NCBI RefSeq assembly: GCF_036013745.1
Contig: NZ_CP107880.1
Location: 7,006,001 to 7,070,000 of the forward strand
Source: Streptomyces sp. NBC_00483
GTDB lineage: Bacteria > Actinomycetota > Actinomycetes > Streptomycetales > Streptomycetaceae
Direction of reading: 5' to 3'
Length of the DNA stretch: 64,000 nucleotides
The position numbers were made by a program, and so were the translations under genes. This document shows, piece by piece, positions 45,623 through 52,131 of the stretch. Every line of letters starts with the position of its first letter. The stretch's first letter is position 1. The notes under the pieces are model-generated. The model was not told the origin of the DNA. It worked only from the letters and a program-made list of their open reading frames with translations, and made no database searches.

Positions 45623-45962
45623 GGTTGCGCCCCCTCGTCCTGGGTCGTGGGTCGATGGCACGGGGGTGTGCCCTAGGAAGGGGCGATCACGTCCCCGAGC
45701 CGTCCCTGGTGGAGAGCGGTCTCGACAGCGGCTCGTGGCATGCCACATACAAAGCGTGATCGCGGATGTACAGCCGTCCTCCCCAAGGCTCCATCCGGAG
45801 AAACCTCGACCCATCCAGAAAATCCGCATTCCCCGGGTCGCCCGTCCGTCTTACAGCCGGTTTATGGCCGAAAGGGGCAGGATGGTGGCCACAGCTCAAC
45901 ACCCGGCCTGCCCGCGCGCCCGAGAAGCGCGCTGGTGGGCGACCAGAGGAAGGACAAGCGAC
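45623..45962. other. Divergent region upstream of cutR, 340 bp
   Basis: Promoter space for the small minus-strand gene and for cutRS. AT-richer patches occur near 45735-45760 and 45850-45865. No clear repeat or operator was recognised. Confidence 0.35.
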
Positions 45963-46616
45963 GTGCGCGTACTCGTCGTCGAGGACGAGCAACTGCTCGC
46001 CGATGCGGTGGCCACCGGACTCCGCCGGGAGGCCATGGCCGTCGACGTCGTGTACGACGGTGCGGCCGCCCTGGAGCGCATCGGCGTCAACGACTATGAC
46101 GTGGTCGTTCTCGACCGCGATCTCCCGCTCGTGCACGGCGACGACGTCGCCCGCAAGCTCGTCGAGCTGGGCATGCCCACCCGCATCCTCATGCTGACCG
46201 CCTCCGGCGACGTCAGCGACCGCGTGGAGGGCCTGGAGATCGGGGCGGACGACTACCTCCCCAAGCCCTTCGCGTTCAGCGAGCTGACGGCCCGTGTACG
46301 GGCCCTCGGGCGGCGTACGAGCATGCCGCTGCCGCCCGTGCTCGAGCGCGCGGGGATCAAGCTCGACCCGAACCGCCGCGAGGTGTTCAGGGACGGCAAG
46401 GAGATCCAGCTCGCTCCCAAGGAGTTCGCCGTCCTCGAGGTGCTGCTGCGCAGCGAGGGTGCCGTCGTCTCGGCCGAGCAGCTCCTGGAGAAGGCCTGGG
46501 ACGAGAACACGGACCCGTTCACGAACGTCGTGCGGGTCACCGTGATGACCCTGCGCCGCAAGCTGGGCGAGCCCGCCGTCATCGTCACCGTGCCCGGCTC
46601 GGGCTACCGGATCTGA
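45963..46616 (+). CDS. cutR: Response regulator CutR (OmpR family)
   Basis: A 217-aa regulator. The receiver domain has VVEDE, phospho-acceptor Asp in VVVLDRDLPL and Lys in LPKPFAF. The C-terminal OmpR-type winged helix has the recognition helix in VVRVTVMTLRRKLG. Length and neighbourhood match CutR of S. lividans/S. coelicolor, where CutRS affects copper-related phenotypes, antibiotic production and secretion stress. GTG 45963 has AGAGGAAGGA upstream. The kinase gene cutS follows after 7 bp. Confidence 0.9.
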   Translation: MRVLVVEDEQLLADAVATGLRREAMAVDVVYDGAAALERIGVNDYDVVVLDRDLPLVHGDDVARKLVELGMPTRILMLTASGDVSDRVEGLEIGADDYLPKPFAFSELTARVRALGRRTSMPLPPVLERAGIKLDPNRREVFRDGKEIQLAPKEFAVLEVLLRSEGAVVSAEQLLEKAWDENTDPFTNVVRVTVMTLRRKLGEPAVIVTVPGSGYRI

Positions 46617-46623
46617 TCCCTAG

Positions 46624-47865
46624 ATGGCCGCCGCACCCGCGCCACCCTCTCCGGCGCCACCGAAACCGACATGGAAGCCCGGGACGAAGGCGGAGCCGCC
46701 CTTCCCCTGGCTCCGCCCGACCATCCGGATACGGCTCACGCTGCTGTACGGCGGCATGTTCCTGATCGCGGGCATCCTGCTGCTCTCGATCATCTACCTC
46801 CTGGCCGCGCAGGCCCTCGACGTGGGCGGCGACCTGCCGTTCAAGGTCACCGACGGGCATGTCATCAGCACCAGCTGCAACTTCCCGTCGGGGAACATCT
46901 CGGCGAGCGAGCTGAACGACCTGATGAACGGCTGCGTCAACAAGCAGCGCCAGCACGCTCTGGACGTACTCCTCAGCCGCTCCCTGATGGCCCTGATGGG
47001 CCTCGCCGTCATCGCCTTCGCCTTCGGCTACGCCATGGCGGGCCGCGTCCTGTCCCCGCTCGGCCGGATCACGCGCACCGCGCGCCGGGTCGCCGGCACG
47101 GACCTGACGCGCCGCATCGAGCTGGACGGGCCGGACGACGAGCTGAAGGAGCTGTCGGACACCTTCGACGAGATGCTGGACCGCCTGGAGCGCGCCTTCA
47201 CGGCGCAGCAGCGCTTCGTCGGGAACGCCTCCCATGAGCTGCGTACACCGCTCGCGATCAACCGCACCCTCCTGGAGGTGCACCTCTCCGATCCGGGCGC
47301 CCCTGTGGAGCTCCAGCAGCTCGGCAAGACGCTGCTGGCCACGAACGAGCGCAGTGAGCAGCTCGTGGAGGGCCTGCTGCTGCTCGCCCGCAGCGACAAC
47401 CAGATCGTCGAGCGCAAGCCCGTGGACCTGGCGGAGGTCGCCTCGCAGGCGATCGACCAGGCCAGGGCCGAGGCCGACGAGAAGGGCGTGGAGATCCGCG
47501 GGGAGTGCAAGGAAGCGGTGATCCAGGGCAACGGTGTGCTCCTGGAGCGCATCGCCCTGAACCTCGTGCAGAACGCCGTCCGCTACAACATCCCCGAAGG
47601 GGGATGGGTGGAGGTGGACACGGAGGCCCAGCACGGCCAGGCGGTCCTGGTGGTCGCGAACACGGGCCCGGTGGTCCCCGCGTACGAGATCGACAATCTT
47701 TTCGAGCCGTTCAGGCGGCTGCGCACCGAGCGCACCGGCAGCGACAAGGGCGTGGGCCTCGGGCTCTCCATCGCCCGGTCGGTCGCGCGCGCCCACGGGG
47801 GTCGCATCACCGCCGAGCCACGCGAGGGGGGTGGGCTCGTGATGCGGGTCACCCTGCCGATCTAG
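46624..47865 (+). CDS. cutS: Sensor histidine kinase CutS
   Basis: A 413-aa kinase. A Pro-rich N-terminus, a membrane segment near residues 38-62, a short extracytoplasmic domain of about 55 residues with exactly two Cys (C85, C104), a second membrane segment near 118-138, HAMP, the His box (NASHELRTPLAI) and HATPase with GVGLGLSIARS. The extracytoplasmic Cys pair could form a disulfide and act as a redox or secretion-folding sensor. The cognate regulator CutR is encoded immediately upstream. Confidence 0.9.
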   Translation: MAAAPAPPSPAPPKPTWKPGTKAEPPFPWLRPTIRIRLTLLYGGMFLIAGILLLSIIYLLAAQALDVGGDLPFKVTDGHVISTSCNFPSGNISASELNDLMNGCVNKQRQHALDVLLSRSLMALMGLAVIAFAFGYAMAGRVLSPLGRITRTARRVAGTDLTRRIELDGPDDELKELSDTFDEMLDRLERAFTAQQRFVGNASHELRTPLAINRTLLEVHLSDPGAPVELQQLGKTLLATNERSEQLVEGLLLLARSDNQIVERKPVDLAEVASQAIDQARAEADEKGVEIRGECKEAVIQGNGVLLERIALNLVQNAVRYNIPEGGWVEVDTEAQHGQAVLVVANTGPVVPAYEIDNLFEPFRRLRTERTGSDKGVGLGLSIARSVARAHGGRITAEPREGGGLVMRVTLPI

Positions 47866-47971
47866 GCCGGTTCAACGTGCGTGCGGCCCATGGATCTGAC
47901 ATGCTTCCGCCGACGCGCTGGGGAGTTCGCTTTTGGCTGAATTTTCCGGACCTGCGCCGGAGATCTCCGTG

Positions 47972-47985
47972 TGTGATCGATCACA
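47972..47985. promoter_or_regulatory. Crp-like palindrome
   Basis: TGTGATCGATCACA, a perfect 14-bp palindrome containing GTG-N6-CAC, the core of actinobacterial Crp-type sites. It lies 107 bp after cutS and 307 bp before the DUF4193 start. Confidence 0.45.
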
Positions 47986-48080
47986 TGGGCGTTTTTTCGG
48001 CCGTCCACTCTCCGTGATCGCAAAAGCCGTGTGAAAGCCGGGAAAGTCCGGGTTTTCGGGCGCCTTGATCACGGGAAGTA

Positions 48081-48139
48081 CACGGGGTGGCGCCCGTGCA
48101 GTGCGGCAATCGGACCGTGTACGGTCCGGTTCGCCACCC
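48081..48139 (+). other. Alternative hairpins in the DUF4193 leader
   Basis: Structure A pairs CACGGG (48081-48086) with CCCGTG (48093-48098). Structure B pairs GGGTGGCG (48085-48092) with CGCCACCC (48132-48139) and encloses an 8-bp hairpin, CGGACCGT/ACGGTCCG (48111-48118 and 48121-48128). A and B share bases 48085-48092 and cannot form together. This is a switch-like architecture, inferred from sequence only. Confidence 0.5.
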
Positions 48140-48291
48140 AAGACGATCACTCGTGAGGGATCCAGTTGGGTGTCGATTGAGTAACAGACCTTGATGTGAG
48201 GCAAAATCTCCGCCTCAGGTCGGGCACAAGTCCGGCCTCTCATGCGTTACGGCGCTTGAGACACCGCAGACACCCAGAGGGGGAGAGCGAC

Positions 48292-48588
48292 ATGGCAACG
48301 GATTACGACACCCCACGCAAGACCGATGACGACCTCAATGAAGACAGCATTGAGGAACTGAAGTCCAGGCGTAACGACAAGTCGGCTTCGAACGTCGACG
48401 TGGACGAGTTCGAGGCGGCGGAGGGCCTGGAGCTTCCGGGCGCCGACCTCTCGAATGAGGAGCTGGCCGTCCGTGTCCTGCCCAAGCAGCAGGACGAGTT
48501 CACCTGCATGAGCTGCTTCCTGGTGCACCACCGCAGCCAGCTCGCGCGGGAGAAGAACGGACAGCCCATCTGCCGCGACTGCGACTGA
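48292..48588 (+). CDS. DUF4193 family zinc-ribbon protein
   Basis: A 98-aa acidic protein with two CxxC pairs near the C-terminus (CMSC and CRDC), a likely zinc ribbon, preceded by VLPKQQDEFTC, the DUF4193 signature. It is conserved throughout actinobacteria, including mycobacteria (Rv2699c). ATG 48292 has GGGGGAGAG upstream. Function unknown. It is followed after 13 bp by the 311-aa gene. Confidence 0.88.
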   Translation: MATDYDTPRKTDDDLNEDSIEELKSRRNDKSASNVDVDEFEAAEGLELPGADLSNEELAVRVLPKQQDEFTCMSCFLVHHRSQLAREKNGQPICRDCD

Positions 48589-48601
48589 GGCAGGGTCGGG
48601 C

Positions 48602-49537
48602 ATGACCAGCTCGACCCCGCCCTGGAAGCGCCGTTCCCGCAACAAGAAGGTCAGCGGGACGGCTCAAGGCCCGTCAGAGGCCGTGCGTGACGACGAGCGA
48701 GGCTCTTTCCCAGGAGCACCTGGTGCAGCATCGGGTGCCCCCGGAGAAGAAGCCTCGCTCGAATCGGCGGACGACCATGAGTCGGCGGGCGACCTGCCGG
48801 TGGCCCCGGCGGCCGGCAGCGACGGTGCGCGCAGGGGTGGCGTCGTCGCGAGAGGCGCCAGAACAGCCAGAACGGGGCTGGCCAAGGGCGGCGCGGCCGC
48901 CAAGGCCTCGATCGGCTATCTCGCCGATCGCATCATCGAGAACGCGCCGCGGGTTCCCGTGCGGGACCTGGCGACCCTCCGCAAGCAGTTCCCGGGTCTC
49001 GACCCCGAACAGCTCGCGGACAAGCTGGTCACGGGCGCGGCCGCCGCGACATCCACCGTGGGCGCGGGAGTCGGCGTCGCCGCGATGCTGCCCGTTCCGC
49101 CCGCGATGCCGACCGAACTGGCCGCGGAGGTGACCGGTGTGGCCGCGATCGAGCTGAAGTTGATCGCCGAGCTGCACGAGGTCTACGGACTGCGGCCGCC
49201 AGGGACTCTGAAGGGCCGCAGCGGCGCCTATCTGACCGCGTGGACGGAAGAGCGCGGCATCGACGTGACGAAGCCGACTACGGTCAATGCGGCGCTCGGC
49301 GTACAGATGAAGCGCGAGCTTCGACAGCAGATCATGAAGCGGATGGTGCGGAACCTTCCGAGCCTGACGCCGTTCATGATCGGCGCGGCCGTGGGGGCGC
49401 TCATGAACCGGCGCGACACCAGGAAGCTGGCCGAGCGGGTACGTCAGGACCTGCGGCGGCACCAGGTGCCCTGGGAGGCGCTGACCGAACTGCCGCCCCT
49501 GGAGGAGCCGCCCGACGCCCTGGAGATCGGGGCCTGA
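48602..49537 (+). CDS. Conserved protein of unknown function, 311 aa
   Basis: Not recognised with confidence. An unstructured, Gly/Ala/Glu-rich N-terminus (about residues 1-95) is followed by a conserved helical domain with two weakly hydrophobic stretches (AAAATSTVGAGVGVAAMLPVPP near residues 145-165 and SLTPFMIGAAVGALM near 258-272). The segment ELAAEVTGVAAIELKLIAELHEVYG is reminiscent of EcsC-like proteins, but this is tentative. It could be peripheral or membrane-inserted. The ATG at 48602 lies 13 bp after the DUF4193 stop, so the two are probably co-transcribed. Confidence 0.72.
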   Translation: MTSSTPPWKRRSRNKKVSGTAQGPSEAVRDDERGSFPGAPGAASGAPGEEASLESADDHESAGDLPVAPAAGSDGARRGGVVARGARTARTGLAKGGAAAKASIGYLADRIIENAPRVPVRDLATLRKQFPGLDPEQLADKLVTGAAAATSTVGAGVGVAAMLPVPPAMPTELAAEVTGVAAIELKLIAELHEVYGLRPPGTLKGRSGAYLTAWTEERGIDVTKPTTVNAALGVQMKRELRQQIMKRMVRNLPSLTPFMIGAAVGALMNRRDTRKLAERVRQDLRRHQVPWEALTELPPLEEPPDALEIGA

Positions 49538-49561
49538 TTCCGCCCCTGATCCCGCCCTCGT

Positions 49562-50011
49562 TCAGGCGCGGCTCAGAGCCTTTGCCAAAGCTTCAGGTTC
49601 GCGCGTCGACAGGTAGACGTACGGCGTCGGGTCCGAGGGATCGGTGATCTCCGCCCGCACCGCGGTCGTGACGTAGCTGCGCAGCAGCATGAAGGCGCGC
49701 GGATCGGCCTTGTACGTGCGCCACGCGCGGGCCTCCTCCGCGTCCAGGACGTGCACCTCGCCGAGGGCGGACAGCGGGATCTTCGCGTCGCCCGCGACCA
49801 GCGAGTCGGCGACGACGCGAACCCGGGCCGAGCCGTACGAACTGGTGATCACGGCCGCGATGAGCAGGCCGCCGACGAAGCCTCCGAGCAGCGGCAACGG
49901 GCCGAAGGGCAGCAGGATGATGGCGCCGACGACACCCACCATGAACGTGATGAGCCACCACGAGCGGGGCGCGGTGAGTCGTTCGTCGTAGGGCGTCGTC
50001 GAGGTCTCCAT
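49562..50011 (-). CDS. DUF3093 family membrane protein
   Basis: A 149-aa protein with two adjacent membrane segments (about residues 17-58) forming a hairpin, then a soluble beta-rich domain with DAEEARAWRTYKADPRAFMLLRSYV, the DUF3093 core. The ATG at 50011 lacks an obvious ribosome binding site. It is conserved next to dut in mycobacteria (Rv2698). It is convergent with the 311-aa gene and divergent from the thioesterase gene. Function unknown. Confidence 0.85.
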   Translation of the reverse strand: METSTTPYDERLTAPRSWWLITFMVGVVGAIILLPFGPLPLLGGFVGGLLIAAVITSSYGSARVRVVADSLVAGDAKIPLSALGEVHVLDAEEARAWRTYKADPRAFMLLRSYVTTAVRAEITDPSDPTPYVYLSTREPEALAKALSRA

Positions 50012-50069
50012 GGGCTCAAGCTTGGCACGATGCGTGGAGTGATAGGACGCGCGGGTAAGGTCTGCGGCT

Positions 50070-50654
50070 GTGAGTGGTACTTCTGCAGCTCTGACGCCCC
50101 CTGCCGACGCCATAGCCCCGGTGCGGCACCCCGACGCGCCCGCCCCAGGAGAGCTCCTCGGCGCGCACTACGGACACTGTTTCGGCTGTGGCGGCGAGCA
50201 GCCGCACGGGCTGCACCTGGAGGCGCGGGCCGGTGAAGGTGTCACCGTCACCGCCGAGTTCACCGTGCGCCCCGCGCATCAGGGTGCGCCGGGTCTTGCG
50301 CACGGCGGGGTCCTCGCGACCGCGCTCGACGAGACGCTCGGCTCCCTGAACTGGCTGCTTCAGGCCATCGCCGTGACCGGCCGCCTGGAGACCGACTTCG
50401 TGCGGCCCGTTCCCGTGGACACGGTGCTGTTCCTGTCCGCCGAGGTGACGGCCGTCGCCGGCCGCAAGATCTACTCGACCGCGACCGGCCGGATCGGTGG
50501 CCCCGACGGGCCCGTTGCCGTGCGTGCCGACGCCCTCTTCATCGAGGTCAAGGTCGACCACTTCATCGAGAACGGCCGCCCGGAAGAGATCGAGGCGGCC
50601 ATGAGCGACCCCGACCAGGTCAGGCGCGCCCGCGCCTTCGAGGTGAACCCGTGA
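50070..50654 (+). CDS. PaaI-type hotdog thioesterase
   Basis: A 194-aa hotdog-fold protein. A CFGCGG motif opens the domain and GLAHGGVLATALDETLG carries the typical active-site Asp/Glu region. It is predicted to hydrolyse an acyl-CoA thioester of unknown chain. GTG 50070 has no ribosome binding site, and a TAAGGT -10-like hexamer ends 8 nt before it, suggesting a leaderless mRNA. It overlaps dut by 4 bp (GTGA). Confidence 0.87.
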   Translation: MSGTSAALTPPADAIAPVRHPDAPAPGELLGAHYGHCFGCGGEQPHGLHLEARAGEGVTVTAEFTVRPAHQGAPGLAHGGVLATALDETLGSLNWLLQAIAVTGRLETDFVRPVPVDTVLFLSAEVTAVAGRKIYSTATGRIGGPDGPVAVRADALFIEVKVDHFIENGRPEEIEAAMSDPDQVRRARAFEVNP

Positions 50655-51214
50655 GCAATTTCCCTGGCGGTCCCGGCCACGAACTCGGCGTGCTCGTGCG
50701 GCGCGTCGACCCCGATGTGCCACTGCCTTCGTACGAGCATCCCGGTGACGCCGGAGCCGATCTGCGGACCACCGAGGCGTGCGAACTCGCGCCCGGTGAG
50801 CGGGTCGTTCTGCCCACCGGTGTGTCGGTCGCCCTGCCCGAGGGGTACGCGGCCTTCGTGCACCCCAGATCCGGCCTCGCAGCGCGCTGCGGCGTGGCTC
50901 TGGTGAATGCCCCAGGGACGGTGGATGCCGGGTACCGTGGGGAGATCAAGGTGATCGTGGTGAATCTCGACCCGCGCGAGAGCGTGCGGTTCGAGCGCTT
51001 CGACCGGATTGCCCAACTGGTGGTCCAGCAGGTCGAGAGGGTCCGCTTCCAGGAGGTCGCGGAGCTTCCCGATTCGGTGCGGGCCGAAGGGGGCTTCGGG
51101 TCCACCGGCGGGCACGCTGCCGTAGGTGGCCCGACCGTTGCCGGCAACGGCGCGGACGGTCAAAAGGGTGGGAATCGATACGCTTCGGTCGTATCCGACC
51201 GGGAAGGACAGTGA
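50651..51214 (+). CDS. dut: dUTP diphosphatase
   Basis: A 187-aa trimeric dUTPase converting dUTP to dUMP and PPi. The five family motifs are visible, including DAGADLR, PRSGLAA, NAPGTVDAGYRGE, ERFDRIAQLV and the C-terminal GFGSTG arm. A ~30-residue low-complexity tail extends beyond motif 5. GTG 50651 overlaps the thioesterase stop by 4 bp. Confidence 0.95.
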   Translation: MSNFPGGPGHELGVLVRRVDPDVPLPSYEHPGDAGADLRTTEACELAPGERVVLPTGVSVALPEGYAAFVHPRSGLAARCGVALVNAPGTVDAGYRGEIKVIVVNLDPRESVRFERFDRIAQLVVQQVERVRFQEVAELPDSVRAEGGFGSTGGHAAVGGPTVAGNGADGQKGGNRYASVVSDREGQ

Positions 51215-51215
51215 C

Positions 51216-51983
51216 GTGTTCGGACGTCGTAACAAGAACGGCGCCGCCGAGGATGCGGCCGACGAGGCCGAGCAGGTCGTCGACAGCGTCGGCAGCGTGG
51301 ACACGGACGAGCAGGGGTCGGACCGCGTCCGACTCGAGCCCGAGCCCCGTCCCGACGGTCCCTGGGACGACTCCGAGGTCCGCGAGCCCGGCGAGGGCCG
51401 GGTGGACCTGGGCGGAGTCTTCGTCCCCGGCGTGGAGGGCATGGAGCTGCGTGTGGAGGTCGCGGGCGACGCGATCGTCGCGGCGACCGTCGTCCTCCAG
51501 GACAGCGCGATCCAGCTCCAGGCCTTCGCCGCCCCCAAGAAGGAGGGCATCTGGGGCGAGGTCCGCGAGGAGATCGCCTCCGGCATCACCCAGCAGGGTG
51601 GTGTGATCGACGAGGTCGAGGGTCCGCTCGGCTGGGAGCTGCGGGCCCAGGTGCCGGTGCAGCTGCCGGACGGCACGGGCGGTTTCCAGGTCGTGCGGTT
51701 CATCGGCGTGGACGGCCCGCGCTGGTTCCTGCGCGGCGTGATCTCGGGCCAGGGCGCCGTGCAGCCGCAGGCGGCCGGCCTCCTGGAGCAGATCTTCCGC
51801 GACACCGTCGTGGTGCGCGGCGAGGGCCCGATGGCCCCGCGTGACCCGATCGTCCTGAAGCTCCCCGACGACGCGCAGATGGTCGCCGAGAGCTCCCAGG
51901 GCGATGGCGGCCAGGAGGCCTCGCGCTTCTCCGGTGGCATGGGCCAGCTCCAGCGCGGCCCGGAGATCACCGAGGTCCGCTGA
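51216..51983 (+). CDS. DUF3710 family protein
   Basis: A 255-aa protein with an acidic N-terminal ~60 residues followed by the DUF3710 domain (DLGGVFVPGVEGMELRVE and IWGEVREEIASGI). It is found next to dut across actinobacteria (Rv2696c in M. tuberculosis). GTG 51216 has GGAAGGA 7 nt upstream and begins 1 bp after the dut stop, so the genes are coupled. Function unknown. A strong hairpin terminator follows. Confidence 0.88.
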   Translation: MFGRRNKNGAAEDAADEAEQVVDSVGSVDTDEQGSDRVRLEPEPRPDGPWDDSEVREPGEGRVDLGGVFVPGVEGMELRVEVAGDAIVAATVVLQDSAIQLQAFAAPKKEGIWGEVREEIASGITQQGGVIDEVEGPLGWELRAQVPVQLPDGTGGFQVVRFIGVDGPRWFLRGVISGQGAVQPQAAGLLEQIFRDTVVVRGEGPMAPRDPIVLKLPDDAQMVAESSQGDGGQEASRFSGGMGQLQRGPEITEVR

Positions 51984-52006
51984 GGCGCTCACACCGTCGT
52001 ACGAGG

Positions 52007-52043
52007 CCGGGGCCGCGCATCCTTCAAGGGTGCGCGGCCCCGG
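52007..52043 (+). terminator. Terminator after the DUF3710 gene
   Basis: Inverted repeat with 13-bp perfect arms (52007-52019 and 52031-52043), separating the dut operon from kdpDE. Confidence 0.85.
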
Positions 52044-52131
52044 TTTCGTGCATCAGGGTTGCGTCAAGGCCACCCGCCCGGCCGTCATCCGCCCCATTTG
52101 CGCAGATCGCAGGCCGTAGGCTCGACGCTGC

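Larger units (their letters stand above)
47866..48291. other. Regulatory-looking intergenic region upstream of the DUF4193 gene, 426 bp
   Basis: No credible ORF. It holds a 14-bp palindrome at 47972-47985, several further GATCAC or GTGATC occurrences (near 48014, 48066 and 48145), and two mutually exclusive hairpins at 48081-48139. The unusually long, structured leader suggests complex control of the DUF4193 gene. Confidence 0.5.
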
